NCBI RefSeq assembly: GCF_034424155.1
Contig: NZ_CP139992.1
Location: forward strand, 2,310,012 to 2,374,011
Direction of reading: 5' to 3'
Origin: Hafnia alvei
GTDB lineage: Bacteria > Pseudomonadota > Gammaproteobacteria > Enterobacterales > Enterobacteriaceae
DNA length: 64,000 nt
Shown here: piece after piece, positions 54,470 through 64,000 of the stretch
Layout of the letters: every line of letters starts with the position of its first letter
Numbering within the stretch: position 1 is the first letter of the stretch
Translations under genes and position numbers: made by a program
The notes under the pieces: generated by a model
Databases searched by the model: none
Seen by the model: only the letters and a program-made list of their open reading frames with translations
Told to the model about the DNA's origin: nothing

Positions 54470-55190
54470 GTTTCGTTCGCCAAGTGCCAATGCTGCCTTG
54501 GTGTAAAGTTTCGTCCGCCTATCAATAACGGCTATCACATATAGCTAAATCGAAGGCGTACGATGAGGGGCGCCAGCGCGCGCCCCTTCAATCCTCGCGC
54601 TTTTATCCGAGACGCCATCTCCGCACCGGGTCGGCATGCGCCATCCTTGGCGCCTCCTCCCCTAACGCTAACATCCTGTTAGCGTTGCTCCTTCTCCCAA
54701 GACTTAAACTAAATGCTGACAAAGTTATTTATCTTTTGATTTTGATTTTTTCTGGCACGTTACCGGACAGCCGAATGAATCATGCAGGTTAGGATTCGCC
54801 TACAGGGATGTAGGCGAAAGAACAGAGGAGCCATGGACAAATTTGCTGGGAGCAAATTTGAACAACGCTTGCGTTGGCCCCGTAGGGGTGAGGCGCAAGG
54901 ATGCGCCGAATATCCGCGATTGCCGTTCGTTCCGTTAAGACCGGAATGATGAAATGAGGGCACCCGCGTAGCGGGCTGGAAGGGGGTGCCAAGCCGGGTT
55001 GTTAGGGGGCGGCGATTGGCCCCCTAACACGGACGCCTGCACGATGCACAGGTAGAATTCGGAATTTTAGGCGGACGTAACTTTACACCACACTTAAGCT
55101 ATAAAGGCGATTGAGCCGCCTTGCTCGGACGCCTTCACTAGTATATCAATGGAACTCGGTATAATAGGCGGACGAAACCTTACACAAAAC
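54470..55190. repeat. Gene-free, hairpin-rich MITE-like region with nested inverted repeats
   Basis: No gene is seen. Four related copies of a 17-22 base motif occur. Two are forward: TAAGGTTTCGTTCGCC (about 54467-54483) and GTGTAAAGTTTCGTCCGCCT (54501-54520). Two are reversed: TAGGCGGACGTAACTTTACAC (about 55068-55088) and TAGGCGGACGAAACCTTACAC (about 55167-55187). The outer pair shares AAGGTTTCG and the inner pair AAAGTT. Between them are perfect hairpins: 54567-54586, 54664-54686, 54795-54818, 54838-54860 and 55001-55028 (stems 7-10 bp). It looks like a non-autonomous repeat element, possibly one copy inside another. Confidence 0.65.
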
Positions 55191-55205
55191 CCACATATTC
55201 ATACC

Positions 55206-56201
55206 CTATTCCTTCCTCTGCTCCTCGGTCACCTTCCTCCCCCGATTGACATACCTTTGCGCCAATACCGCGCATACCATCAGCTGGATTTGGTGGAAGA
55301 TCATCAACGGCAGAACCATCATGCCCACCGCTGAGGCTGGGAAAAGTACGTTTGCCATCGGAATGCCATTTGCCAAACTCTTTTTAGAGCCACAGAACAC
55401 AATGGTAATTTCATCCGCGGTATTAAACCCTAGCCAACGAGCAGCAAAGGTATTGATAACCAGCACAATGGCTAGCAGCACGGTAGAGAAGACAACGATT
55501 GACAGCAATGACCAAACATCAATCTGGTGCCAGATGCCTTCAATAACGGCCTCGCTGAATGCGGTATAGACCACCAATAAAATCGAAGACCGGTCAGTAA
55601 TATTAATCAGCTTGCGATGACGATCGACCCATTTGGCAATCAGCGGGCGAGACAAATGCCCCACCACAAACGGAACCATCAATTGCAGGATAATCGAGCC
55701 AATCGCGTGCAGCGTATCGGTTTCGCCCCCTTGCGTATGCATCAACAGTCCCACCAGCAGTGGCGACAGGAACACACCCAGAATGCTGGACGCCGATGCG
55801 CTGCAGATAGCGGCGGCAACGTTTCCCCCCGCCATCGAGGTATAAGCAATCGCCGACTGAACGGTGGCAGGCAAAGCGCACAAATAAAGGAAACCGAGAT
55901 AAAGCGCGGGGCTCAAGAGATTAGGCACCACCACGTTGAGCGCTAACCCGAGCAGAGGAAAAAGCGCAAACGTACTGAGAAAGACCACTAAATGCAGCTT
56001 CCAATGGCCCATCCCAGAAACGATGGCCTCACGTGAAAGCTTGGCACCGTGCATAAAGAACAACAACGCAATCGCCGCCGTGGTGAGGTGTTCAAAGACC
56101 GTTTTGTAGATCCCTTCACAAGGAAACAACGACGCCAGAATCACCACGCAAATCAGAACCAGTAAAAACTTATCAATCCGCAAACGTTGCAGCCAAGACA
56201 T
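55206..56201 (-). CDS. yfeH: SBF-like (SLC10A7-type) symporter YfeH
   Basis: A 331-residue membrane protein with about ten helices of the bile acid:sodium symporter-like family (SBF_like): LTTAAIALLFFMHGAKLSREAI, FLYLCALPATVQSAIAYTSMAGGNVAAAICSASASS (crossover region) and FCGSKKSLANGIPMANVLFP. It resembles E. coli YfeH; substrate unknown. AAGGG lies upstream of the ATG. It follows ydgJ but is separated from it by a good terminator, so it has its own promoter. Confidence 0.88.
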   Translation of the reverse strand: MSWLQRLRIDKFLLVLICVVILASLFPCEGIYKTVFEHLTTAAIALLFFMHGAKLSREAIVSGMGHWKLHLVVFLSTFALFPLLGLALNVVVPNLLSPALYLGFLYLCALPATVQSAIAYTSMAGGNVAAAICSASASSILGVFLSPLLVGLLMHTQGGETDTLHAIGSIILQLMVPFVVGHLSRPLIAKWVDRHRKLINITDRSSILLVVYTAFSEAVIEGIWHQIDVWSLLSIVVFSTVLLAIVLVINTFAARWLGFNTADEITIVFCGSKKSLANGIPMANVLFPASAVGMMVLPLMIFHQIQLMVCAVLAQRYVNRGRKVTEEQRKE

Positions 56202-56257
56202 AACTCAACATCCCTTACCAAAAAAAGTGCATTTACATAGGGTCGAATAAAAAAACA

Positions 56258-56300
56258 AAGCCTTCTTTCTGTGATTCTATAAATATACGAAAGAAGGCTT
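56258..56300 (-). terminator. Terminator after ydgJ
   Basis: A perfect 12-bp stem (AAGCCTTCTTTC at 56258-56269, GAAAGAAGGCTT at 56289-56300). On the minus strand it is followed by TGTTTTTTTATT. Confidence 0.8.
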
Positions 56301-56362
56301 ATCTGAGACTACTCGCCGTAACATCAGCGAACAGGTATCAGCACGGAGATAACGGAGCCGCA

Positions 56363-57406
56363 CTAAACAGGTAACGGCAACGCTCTTTGCTGTAGCGAAG
56401 ACTCTTGTCCCAGCTCTAGCAGTTCCATCACGGTTATCGCCTCGCAAGCCGGCACGGGATTATCACCGTCACCGTTAATCGCATCACGAATACCGGCATA
56501 ATACGCCGGATAGTTACCCGGAATAGTCAGCAACGACTGCTCAGCCATAATGTCGTCTTGCACCAGCGTTAGCACGCCATCACGCATGTCATAACCCCAA
56601 TCCGCCTGCGGTGGGCGCTCACCGGCCTTCAAACGATCTTCTTGCGGATCTAATCCATGCTTGATGTAACTGCCTTTCGTGCCATGAACCACATAACGTG
56701 GCGTTTCAGCGGCCGTTACCATGCTGCCGTGCAAAATAACGCGCTTATCGGAGTAATACAAAATGGCGTGAAAATAGTCCGTGGTCTGCGAGTTTGGCCG
56801 CATCGCTGCCAGATCCGCCAACAGACTTTGAGGTTTGCCAAACAGCTGTAAAGCTTGATCGAGCAAGTGTGAGCCAAGATCAAACCAGATCCCACTGCCC
56901 GCGCCCGCTTTTTCGCGCCAGCGGTCACGCACTTCCAGACGAAAACGATCGTAGTGGGATTCAAACTGCACCACATCACCCAGCGCGCCTTCCGCCAGTA
57001 GGGTTTTTAGCGTGAGAAAATCGCTGTCCCAACGGCGATTATGAAACACTGACAACAGCCGTTTTTGCTGCTTAGCCAGCATGTCTAACTCGCGTGCTTC
57101 CTGTAGATTTACCGTGAAAGGCTTATCCACCACCACATGTTTACCCGCTCGCAGCGCCTGCTTTGCGAGAGGGTAATGCGTAATGTTCGGCGTTGGGATA
57201 ACCACCATATCAATATTGGGATCGGTAAAAAGCTGCCCTGGTTCACCCACCACCGTCATTCCCGGCCAATCAGCGCGCACTTTCTCGGCATCGCTGCTTG
57301 AAACCGCCGCTAATGTTAGCCCCGGCGTGCCAGCAATCAACGGTGCATGGAACGTTTTACCGGCAAAGCCATAGCCGATCAGCCCAACACGAATTGAATC
57401 CGCCAT
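56363..57406 (-). CDS. ydgJ: Gfo/Idh/MocA-family oxidoreductase YdgJ
   Basis: A 347-residue protein: N-terminal Rossmann domain (IRVGLIGYGFAGKTFHAPLIAGTPGL), VVDKPFTVNLQEARELD (catalytic Lys), FHNRRWDSDFLTLK, SGIWFDLGSHLLDQALQLFG and LDPQEDRLKAGERPPQADWGYDMRDG. It closely matches E. coli YdgJ, which lies beside add. It is a predicted NAD(P)-dependent sugar or polyol dehydrogenase. The ATG at 57406 has GAGG six bases upstream. Confidence 0.93.
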   Translation of the reverse strand: MADSIRVGLIGYGFAGKTFHAPLIAGTPGLTLAAVSSSDAEKVRADWPGMTVVGEPGQLFTDPNIDMVVIPTPNITHYPLAKQALRAGKHVVVDKPFTVNLQEARELDMLAKQQKRLLSVFHNRRWDSDFLTLKTLLAEGALGDVVQFESHYDRFRLEVRDRWREKAGAGSGIWFDLGSHLLDQALQLFGKPQSLLADLAAMRPNSQTTDYFHAILYYSDKRVILHGSMVTAAETPRYVVHGTKGSYIKHGLDPQEDRLKAGERPPQADWGYDMRDGVLTLVQDDIMAEQSLLTIPGNYPAYYAGIRDAINGDGDNPVPACEAITVMELLELGQESSLQQRALPLPV

Positions 57407-57686
57407 ACAAAACCTCGCTGCCCTAGCAATCAAAAGAGTGAAAGACGACCTAAGATCATCTTTTCAACTTATACATTGTTATCGAAATATTAAGATAGTG
57501 CTATTTGATAGCCTGTTTTAGGACAAGGAGCAAGGGGACGCAGTGCGATCTTGATTAGGCGGGTAATTATTAAACAAGAACTCCGCTATGCAAACACAGC
57601 AACTGTGGCACTCGCATAGCGGAACAAAATCAAAATATTGGAGAGCAAAAAACAGCAGGAGTTTATGGTCAGAGAATACAAGAAAA

Positions 57687-57699
57687 GTGACATTGTCAC
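57687..57699. promoter_or_regulatory. matS site (MatP-binding)
   Basis: GTGACATTGTCAC is a perfect consensus match, four bases beyond the araC 3' end. Confidence 0.85.
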
Positions 57700-57703
57700 C
57701 TAT

Positions 57704-58645
57704 CTAAACTCTCAGCAACGTACTCTGTCTTTCGCTCTGCCGGCGCTCTCCCGCGCTCATCGATGAGGAATCATTAACTTCATGATTACGACGACGGTAA
57801 TCGCTCGGACTAACACCAACGCGCTTGCGGAATACGCGTGAAAAATAGAGCTGATCGTCGTAGCCCACCACGCGGCCAATGGTTGCAATGGGTTCTTGAG
57901 TGGTTTGCAGCAGAAGTTTAGCGCGGATAACCCGCTGATCTTCACGCCATCGCAGAATATTCACACCAACCTGTTCACGGAAAAGATGTGCAAGGCGCGA
58001 CGGAGATAAGCAAACGTGTTTCGCTACGTCTTCAATGCGCAACTCATCAGCCAAATTGCCGGTAATAAACTGACAGGCTTCAATAATACGAGCATCCATA
58101 ATGCGCTGCGGTGCCTGAGGATCTTCTTCCATCGCGCGCAGCAGCAACCGCTCGAGTAAATTCATTGCCAGTTCTTCCGCAAAGCGACGACCCGATTTGT
58201 GTGTTTGCTCAATATTGGCAAACAAGCGATCAAACTCTAGCAATGTATTTTCAGGCAGCACCATGTGCCCTACGCCGTTAACCTGACTGTGCCATTCCAA
58301 CCAGTCGGCCCAATAGGCGCGCGGACGAAAATAGACCCAGCGGTGATACCAACAATCGCTTTCCGATGAGCGTCCATAAAAATGACTGGCTTTTGGTGGA
58401 AATAACAGCAACTCTCCCGGTTTGCTGTATAACGTTTCTTCTCCCTCTTTGCCGCTAAAAATGCGGCCTTCACCTTTGATCGTCAAATTGAGGATATAGC
58501 CTTTCATGCCCTCAGGACGATCAATAAAGAAGTCTAATGGTCCATCGGCAGTAATCGGCGTTAATCCTGCGACCAAATAAGCGTTAAAACTGTATCCCGG
58601 TAATAAGGGGTTTGGTTGTGGGTCCTGCGTTAAACGTTGATACAT
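57704..58645 (-). CDS. araC: Arabinose-responsive regulator AraC
   Basis: A 313-residue protein. The N-terminal arabinose-binding arm and cupin match E. coli AraC ([52 protein letters not shown]). The C-terminal pair of HTH motifs is [22 protein letters not shown] and [21 protein letters not shown]. The ATG at 58645 follows GGGAGGG. The C-terminal tail is longer than in E. coli, with Ser/Arg-rich residues. It lies downstream of araFGH on the same strand, not divergent from araB as in E. coli. Confidence 0.95.
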   Translation of the reverse strand: MYQRLTQDPQPNPLLPGYSFNAYLVAGLTPITADGPLDFFIDRPEGMKGYILNLTIKGEGRIFSGKEGEETLYSKPGELLLFPPKASHFYGRSSESDCWYHRWVYFRPRAYWADWLEWHSQVNGVGHMVLPENTLLEFDRLFANIEQTHKSGRRFAEELAMNLLERLLLRAMEEDPQAPQRIMDARIIEACQFITGNLADELRIEDVAKHVCLSPSRLAHLFREQVGVNILRWREDQRVIRAKLLLQTTQEPIATIGRVVGYDDQLYFSRVFRKRVGVSPSDYRRRNHEVNDSSSMSAGERRQSERQSTLLRV

Positions 58646-58686
58646 CGTCCCTCCCATCCATTAGTAAACCACCTAATCAGTTTACA

Positions 58687-58706
58687 GAGCAGCGAAAACG
58701 CTGCTC
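58687..58706. terminator. Hairpin in the araH-araC gap
   Basis: GAGCAGCG-AAAA-CGCTGCTC, a perfect 8-bp stem. It may limit read-through from araFGH into araC; there is no T run. Confidence 0.55.
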
Positions 58707-58821
58707 ATAATTGCTGTAAAAATGTGAAGCAGATAAATAATTATCTATAATTTAAACTTAACAATCAGGACTCACTCTATTTCAGCTCACGTTTCAGGCG
58801 TAAATTTTGTCCCCAATGGGA

Positions 58822-59817
58822 TTACCCCAGACTTTTCTTGGAGAGCTGTTTGTAGCGGTCAAAAATTACCGCTGCCAGCAAGATAACCCCGCGCACCACG
58901 TACTGAGAGAACGGTGAAATATTCAGCAAATTCATCGCATTTTCCACCGTACCCAAAATCAGTACACCCGCGATGACATAAGATATTTTGCCAATCCCCC
59001 CCTTGAGCGATACGCCCCCCAGCACGCAGGCCGAGATCACAATCAGCTCATAGCCAATTGACGTCATTGGCTGACCGCTGGTCATGCGCGAAGCCAAAAT
59101 GATCCCCGCCGCCGCCGATACCAACCCCGACAACACGAAGATAATAATTTTGGTACGCACCACCGGGACCCCAGCGAGACGAGCGGCCTCTTCGTTACCG
59201 CCAATCGCTAAGGTATTTCGCCCAAAAGTGGTTCTATTGAGCAAGAAACCGAACAGAATAAAACAGATAACGGTGATCCAAATCGGTGACGGTAGTCCTA
59301 GCCAGTTGGCATAGCCCAATTCAAAAAAGCGTTCGTCTTCGATACCCACCGCTTTACCATCTGAAATAATGTAGGCTAAGCCGCGCACAATCTGCATCGT
59401 AGCTAACGTGGTGATCAACGCATTAATCTTTAAACGAGCAATTACAAAACCATTCACCAAACCACATACCGCGCCCAGCAACAAACCGGCAAAAATACCG
59501 ATCCACAGGCTTTCGGTCATGTTAATGACCACAGCCGTAGTAACGCCCGCGCAGGCAATGACCGAGGCAACTGACAGGTCAAAATCACCCGATGCTAAGC
59601 AAAACAGCATCCCACAGGCCACCATGCCCGACATCGAGATAGCCAGCCCCAGCCCCTTCATATTGATAAACGACCCAAAATTAGGCACAAAAATCAAACA
59701 GGCAATAAATAGCGCGGCAAACACCACTAGCATGCCGTAACTATCCCAAATGCGGCTGAGATGAAGCCCCTTTTTTCCTGCTTTAACCGTCGCCGGCGTA
59801 GACGTGACACTCGACAT
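58822..59817 (-). CDS. araH: L-arabinose ABC transporter permease AraH
   Basis: A 331-residue inner-membrane permease with about ten helices (BPD_transp_2 family): GLGLAISMSGMVACGMLFCLASGDFDLSVASVIA, TFGRNTLAIGGNEEAARLAGVPV and ISACVLGGVSLKGGIGK. It forms the channel with AraG and AraF. AGGAG precedes the ATG; the gap after araG is 20 bases. Confidence 0.95.
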   Translation of the reverse strand: MSSVTSTPATVKAGKKGLHLSRIWDSYGMLVVFAALFIACLIFVPNFGSFINMKGLGLAISMSGMVACGMLFCLASGDFDLSVASVIACAGVTTAVVINMTESLWIGIFAGLLLGAVCGLVNGFVIARLKINALITTLATMQIVRGLAYIISDGKAVGIEDERFFELGYANWLGLPSPIWITVICFILFGFLLNRTTFGRNTLAIGGNEEAARLAGVPVVRTKIIIFVLSGLVSAAAGIILASRMTSGQPMTSIGYELIVISACVLGGVSLKGGIGKISYVIAGVLILGTVENAMNLLNISPFSQYVVRGVILLAAVIFDRYKQLSKKSLG

Positions 59818-59837
59818 AATTCTGCTCCTAGACTTTT

Positions 59838-61358
59838 TCAGGCCGCATGAGAGGAAGTGGATATACCCGGCATGGCGAGCGCCAGCGCTTTGGCCTCGCT
59901 GGCGTCTTCACGCAGCAACTCGCCAGACACTGCGCCCTCACGCATCACAATGATGCGATCGGCAAGGCCAAGCACCTCAGGCAAATCACTCGATGCAAAC
60001 AGCACGGCAATACCCTGATCTGCCAGCTGATAGATCACATGATAGATTTCGTGTTTAGCGCCTACGTCAATGCCGCGCGTCGGCTCATCCAGTAAAATGA
60101 CCTTCATATCTTCAGACAGCCAGCGTCCCAAAATGGCTTTCTGCTGATTGCCGCCGGAGAGATTCATAATCAGTTGCTCTGGACTTGGGGTTTTGATATT
60201 TAGCGCACTGATACGTTGATCCGCATTCTTAACTTCCCACGGATGATTTATCAGGCACCCTGCGGTTAGCGTATTGCGCCGTGCGCTGATGTTAATATTC
60301 TCGCGCACCGAATGAACGGGAATAATGCCGTCTGCTTTGCGATCCTCGGGGCATAGCATCATACCTTGGCGTATCGAATCTATCGGGCTGCGCACCTGCA
60401 TATCATGCCCGTCCAACAGCACTTTTCCCTGCGTGATTTTGGTGCCACCAAACAGTGCTTTCATTAGTTCGCTACGGCCAGCGCCGACTAATCCAAAGAG
60501 CCCAACAATTTCGCCTTGTTTGACCTGCAACGAAACCGGCTGCTTAACACCCGGTGCCAACACCTCTTCAACCGCAAGACGAACCGGCCCATGTTCACGC
60601 GGCTGATAGCCGTAAACATCACCCAAATCACGTCCCACCATGGCCTGAACCAACGACTCATGATTGACCTGCTGCATGTCGACAAACGTTTTTACATATT
60701 TGCCGTCTTTAAACACCGTAATGGCATCGCTCAATGCGAAGATCTCTTCCATGCGATGTGACACATAGATAATCACGCGCCCTTCCGCCCGAAGTTCGCG
60801 GATCACGCGAAATAGCTGTTCTATTTCCCGCGACGACAGCGAACTGGTGGGTTCATCAAAAGCAATCACTTTGGCATTTCGTGCCAGTGCCTTAGCGATC
60901 TCAACCATCTGCCACTGACCGATGGAGAGATATTTCAGCGGCGTTTGCGGATCAATATCCAACCCTAAATGTTCAAGCTGCAAACGGCTTTCGTAATTCA
61001 GCAGTGAATTATTCACGAAGCCTTTTTTAGCCGGTAACTGGCCCAGATAAATATTTTCAGCCACCGTCATTTCAGGCACTAAATGCAGCTCTTGGTAAAT
61101 AATGGCCACGCCAGCATCTAGCGCATCGGTGGTTTTATTGAATTGAACCGACTCGCCTTTAAGCACAATTTCACCCTGCGTCGGCGTATAGCTGCCGCTG
61201 AGAATTTTCAGCAACGTTGATTTTCCCGCGCCGTTTTCGCCCATCAGGGCATGGATCTGACCGGCTTGGCAGCTAAAACTGATGTCATCCAGCGCCTTCA
61301 CCCCAGGAAATGTTTTCCCGATATGACGGAATTCCAAATAGGGTACGTTGGAGGTCAT
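59838..61358 (-). CDS. araG: L-arabinose ABC transporter ATPase AraG
   Basis: A 506-residue protein with two ABC domains (504 in E. coli). The first has [27 protein letters not shown] and [11 protein letters not shown]. The second has [14 protein letters not shown] (degenerate Walker A), [15 protein letters not shown] and [20 protein letters not shown]. It powers arabinose import. The ATG at 61358 is preferred over 61409 because of AAGGAG and the E. coli-like N-terminus. Confidence 0.95.
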   Translation of the reverse strand: MTSNVPYLEFRHIGKTFPGVKALDDISFSCQAGQIHALMGENGAGKSTLLKILSGSYTPTQGEIVLKGESVQFNKTTDALDAGVAIIYQELHLVPEMTVAENIYLGQLPAKKGFVNNSLLNYESRLQLEHLGLDIDPQTPLKYLSIGQWQMVEIAKALARNAKVIAFDEPTSSLSSREIEQLFRVIRELRAEGRVIIYVSHRMEEIFALSDAITVFKDGKYVKTFVDMQQVNHESLVQAMVGRDLGDVYGYQPREHGPVRLAVEEVLAPGVKQPVSLQVKQGEIVGLFGLVGAGRSELMKALFGGTKITQGKVLLDGHDMQVRSPIDSIRQGMMLCPEDRKADGIIPVHSVRENINISARRNTLTAGCLINHPWEVKNADQRISALNIKTPSPEQLIMNLSGGNQQKAILGRWLSEDMKVILLDEPTRGIDVGAKHEIYHVIYQLADQGIAVLFASSDLPEVLGLADRIIVMREGAVSGELLREDASEAKALALAMPGISTSSHAA

Positions 61359-61418
61359 AAACCCTCTCCTTGCCAGCCTGCGACCAAAACAACAGTTGGC
61401 TAAAGTCATGAATTGATA

Positions 61419-61445
61419 GGATCTCGCCCTCGAAGTACGAGATCC
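61419..61445 (-). terminator. Hairpin in the araF-araG gap
   Basis: GGATCTCG (61419-61426) pairs with CGAGATCC (61438-61445). A 3' hairpin after the binding-protein gene is a common way to stabilise its mRNA and keep AraF in excess. Confidence 0.6.
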
Positions 61446-61471
61446 GTTTCACTTTAAAATGAAGACTGCCG

Positions 61472-62452
61472 CTATAACCCTTTCTTTTTCAGCTCTTCTT
61501 TGAAGTTATCACGCGTGATCAGCACCACGTCGGTCACCGCCGTGAACTTGGCGGGCTCAACGTCTTTCGTCACCCAATCATTCAGCATCTGGATGCTCTT
61601 GTAGCCATGGATATCGGGGCTTGGTAACAGAGAACCGTAGAAGCCCGTTGGGTTGGCTTTAGAAAGTTCGCTAACCGCATCGACGCCGTTGATACCAATA
61701 CCGATGACGTTATCGGCTTTAAATCCTTGGCCTTCCGTTGCGCGCACGCCGCCAAGAACGGTGTTGTCATTCATGCCAACGATCAGCCAGTTTTTGACTT
61801 TCGGATACTGAACTAACATGGAGTTGGCCGCGTCAAACGCGCCGGGAATATCATTCGATTTGGTTGGCACCTTGTAGATTTGTTTTTCAGGGAAGCCCGC
61901 CGCTTTTAATGCATCCATTGAGCCTGTGGTACGGCGACGTGCGGTATCCAGTTCATCGGCGGTAATCGCCATCACCCCAGTTTCATCGACTTTCCAGCCG
62001 CGCTTGTTCATCTCTTTCCACAGCTCTTGCCCTTGGCGCGCGCCAATTTCACTGGCCGCCATCATCACCAATGGCACATTTTCCATCGGCTTGCCTTTGG
62101 CATTCACAAACTGATCGTCGACGGCGATGACTTTTAAATCGTAGCTACGCGCCTTAGCGATAATCGCAGGGCCTAACTTGGGATCGGGAGTACAAATGAC
62201 AAAGCCTTTAGCACCGCTAGCCGCGAGGCTATCAATCGCGTTTAACGTTTTCTCACCGTCAGGAACGGCAATTTTAATCACGTCGAATCCCAAATCCTTT
62301 CCGGCTTTATCGGCAAATGCCCATTCCGTTTGGAACCAAGGTTCTTCCGGTTGCTTAACCAAGAAACCGAGTTTCATGTTCTCGGCCATAGCGGATTGTG
62401 ACATAACGGCAGCCAGTCCAATGGCAGCCAAAGCCTTAGTGAATTTATGCAT
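61472..62452 (-). CDS. araF: Periplasmic L-arabinose-binding protein AraF
   Basis: A 326-residue protein (329 in E. coli) with a signal peptide (MHKFTKALAAIGLAAVMSQSAMA) and a sugar-binding fold: LGFLVKQPEEPWFQTEWAFADKAGKDLGF, FVICTPDPKLGPAIIAKA, VGMNDNTVLGGVRATEG and GINGVDAVSELSKANPTGFYGSLLPSPD. It delivers L-arabinose to AraGH. First gene of the araFGH unit, divergent from araB. Confidence 0.96.
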   Translation of the reverse strand: MHKFTKALAAIGLAAVMSQSAMAENMKLGFLVKQPEEPWFQTEWAFADKAGKDLGFDVIKIAVPDGEKTLNAIDSLAASGAKGFVICTPDPKLGPAIIAKARSYDLKVIAVDDQFVNAKGKPMENVPLVMMAASEIGARQGQELWKEMNKRGWKVDETGVMAITADELDTARRRTTGSMDALKAAGFPEKQIYKVPTKSNDIPGAFDAANSMLVQYPKVKNWLIVGMNDNTVLGGVRATEGQGFKADNVIGIGINGVDAVSELSKANPTGFYGSLLPSPDIHGYKSIQMLNDWVTKDVEPAKFTAVTDVVLITRDNFKEELKKKGL

Positions 62453-62849
62453 ATTTCTAACTCTCCAATTTCGTCATTCTTATGTAGCAGATTTGTCATG
62501 CAGACCATGCTGTTTAACGACGCAAAGCTAGGTGTACGAATTTAGGGGGTTTAGCGCAGCAGATACCAAACATATTGATATCACGCTGCAATGTAAGGTC
62601 GTTGTGTAGGACGGGCTAAGTTGTAGCGGCTAATTAAAGAACAAATAGAGAGCAAAATCACACCAGAAAAATACAGCCATTTTGTGCATATATTTAGCAA
62701 TTCAATAACATTCAAAACTTTTGATGCGGGTCACATAAAAGCAAGTCGTAGCTGAAAAATACATACATGTAGCTAAGCCATCCTCACGCTAAAGGGGGCC
62801 TATTTCCTATGTTGGTTAGCAGTGAAATCTATATAACAGGAGATAGGGA
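62453..62849. promoter_or_regulatory. Divergent araF/araB control region
   Basis: A 397-base gap. On the araB side are a CRP-like site TTTGA-N6-TCACA (62720-62735), an araI1-like half site TAGC-N7-TACATA (62749-62765) and an araI2-like half site TAGC-N7-TCCTCA (62770-62786). The 21-base spacing between I1 and I2 equals that of E. coli pBAD. CTCACG (62783-62788) is the likely -35, overlapping I2, with a -10 near 62806-62813. The araF side should hold its own AraC and CRP sites, which I could not define. Confidence 0.7.
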
Positions 62850-64000
62850 ATGCGCGTGAACCCCATTGCAATCGGGCTGGATTTTGGTAGTGACTCGGTG
62901 CGTTCGCTCGCCGTAGATTGTGTGACCGGTCAGGAGTTAGATACCGAAGTCGTCTACTATCCGCGCTGGAAACAAGGACTGTTTTGCGATGCGCCCGCCA
63001 ACCAATTTCGCCACCATCCGCTCGACTATATTGAATCGCTCGAAAAGGCGATCAAAGCTGTGGTAGCAAGGATGAATGCGGAACAACGTGCTGCGGTGGT
63101 CGGGATCGGTGTCGATTCCACCGGCTCAACGCCAGCGCCGATTAATGATGACGGCGATGTGCTGGCATTACTGCCGGAATTTGCCAATAACCCGAATGCG
63201 ATGTTTGTGTTGTGGAAAGACCATACCGCTATCGAAGAAGCTGAGGAGATCAACCAACTATGCCGCAACGGTTTGTTCCCTGACTACACGCGCTATATCG
63301 GCGGCGTGTATTCGTCTGAGTGGTTCTGGGCGAAAATTCTGCATATCAGCCGTCAAGATCGCGCGGTACGTCAGTCCGCAGCCTCATGGATTGAACTTTG
63401 CGACTGGGTGCCTGCGCTGTTGTGCGGTAAACAGCAGCCGCATCAGTTAAAGCGTGGCCGTTGCAGCACCGGACACAAAGCCCTTTGGCATCCATCATGG
63501 GGCGGTGTTGCTCCACGCGAATTTCTTGAAGCGCTCGATCCTTGCCTCAGCGAAAACCTGCAACAGCCTCTGTTTAGCGAAACCTACACCGCCGATCTTC
63601 CCGTGGGGAAATTAAGCGATGAATGGGCGCAGCGCCTAGGCCTCTCTACCAATGTTGTTCTCTCCGGCGGCGCTTTTGACTGCCATATGGGCGCCGTCGG
63701 TGCGGGTGCACAGCCGTATACGTTGGTAAAAGTGATTGGCACTTCTACCTGCGACATTCTGATTGCCGATCAACAGTTAATCGGCGATCGCACCATTGCT
63801 GGCATTTGCGGACAAGTTGATGGCAGCGTGATCCCAGGCTATGTCGGGCTAGAGGCCGGCCAGTCGGCGTTTGGCGATATGTACGCTTGGTTCAGCCGTT
63901 TGCTGACTTGGCCGCTAGAACAAGTCGCCAAACAACACCCAGAGCTAGCACCACAGCTAGAATGCACCATGAAAAACCTATTGCCGACGCTCACTGAGGA
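62850..64000 (+). CDS. araB: Ribulokinase AraB, N-terminal part (runs off right edge)
   Basis: 383 residues of an FGGY kinase are present and the frame is open to the last base. Segments are [17 protein letters not shown] (phosphate loop), [64 protein letters not shown] and [10 protein letters not shown]. It phosphorylates L-ribulose. AGGAG lies seven bases before the ATG. araA and araD are expected downstream, outside the window. Confidence 0.95.
   Translation, partial: MRVNPIAIGLDFGSDSVRSLAVDCVTGQELDTEVVYYPRWKQGLFCDAPANQFRHHPLDYIESLEKAIKAVVARMNAEQRAAVVGIGVDSTGSTPAPINDDGDVLALLPEFANNPNAMFVLWKDHTAIEEAEEINQLCRNGLFPDYTRYIGGVYSSEWFWAKILHISRQDRAVRQSAASWIELCDWVPALLCGKQQPHQLKRGRCSTGHKALWHPSWGGVAPREFLEALDPCLSENLQQPLFSETYTADLPVGKLSDEWAQRLGLSTNVVLSGGAFDCHMGAVGAGAQPYTLVKVIGTSTCDILIADQQLIGDRTIAGICGQVDGSVIPGYVGLEAGQSAFGDMYAWFSRLLTWPLEQVAKQHPELAPQLECTMKNLLPTLTE

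Noticed and set aside
54540-55030. Hairpin series considered as a CRISPR array
   Set aside because: The hairpins differ from one another in sequence and spacing; there is no regular repeat-spacer pattern and no cas gene.
62817-62833. Third AraC-like half site (TAGC-N7-TCTATA) just before the araB ribosome site
   Set aside because: It fits the motif loosely but lies downstream of the likely araB start point and out of phase with I1-I2, so it is probably chance.

Overview
The window is about 64 kb from the replication-terminus region of an enterobacterial chromosome. Gene content and order (sotB, ydfG, ynfB/ynfD, clcB, bioD2, mlc, ynfL/ynfM, tus, fumC, manA, ydgA, malI/malX/malY, add, ydgJ) follow the E. 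coli Ter region, but with different insertions. It carries ssuD with its own sigma-54 system, ataRT, an araFGH-araC cluster and several non-E. coli islands. This fits a Hafnia/Obesumbacterium-like genus; the genus is inferred from protein similarity and memory of gene order, not from a search. Three kinds of terminus landmark can be read directly: a 28-bp dif-like site (27737-27764), a Ter site in front of tus (42489-42511), and five perfect matS sites for MatP.

Layout. 1-2.8 kb: minus-strand organosulfur operon (two SfnB-type flavoproteins and the start of a flavin monooxygenase). 3.2-9.2 kb: methyltransferase, rlhA, a DUF4225 protein facing a small membrane protein, yjiS and yjiR. 9.2-11.1 kb: remnants of an old Tn3-type transposon, then two unrecognised genes. 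11.2-20.4 kb: sotB, an amino-acid-type chemoreceptor with a sigma-28 promoter, a sigma-54 activator fused to a sulfonate-binding domain that is divergent from ssuD, tehB, a small Cys-rich protein, and a divergent EamA exporter/MarR pair. 20.5-27.7 kb: amn, cut in half by a 6.3-kb Tn3-family transposon with perfect 38-bp ends that carries a cation-diffusion transporter and a cytochrome b. Its right end lies 38 bp from dif.

27.8-36.3 kb: C69 dipeptidase, GNAT, an orphan Wzz, ydfG, ynfB, ynfD, a DHA2 exporter, and the FNR-box-preceded tri-haem peroxidase yhjA. 36.4-54.5 kb: the conserved core clcB to add, with an AtaR-AtaT toxin-antitoxin pair between malY and add. 54.5-55.2 kb: a gene-free, hairpin-rich, MITE-like stretch with nested inverted repeats. 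55.2-64 kb: yfeH, ydgJ, then araFGH followed by araC, divergent from araB (cut by the right edge), with an araI1-I2 and CRP arrangement closely like pBAD.

Themes. Sulfur scavenging appears twice (SfnB operon; ssuD with dedicated sensor). Chromosome-end biology appears as dif, Ter/tus and matS. Sugar use appears as mal and ara with Mlc. The most unusual unit is the AAA+/HTH/SsuA one-component regulator with a matching -24/-12 promoter and twin upstream palindromes in front of ssuD.
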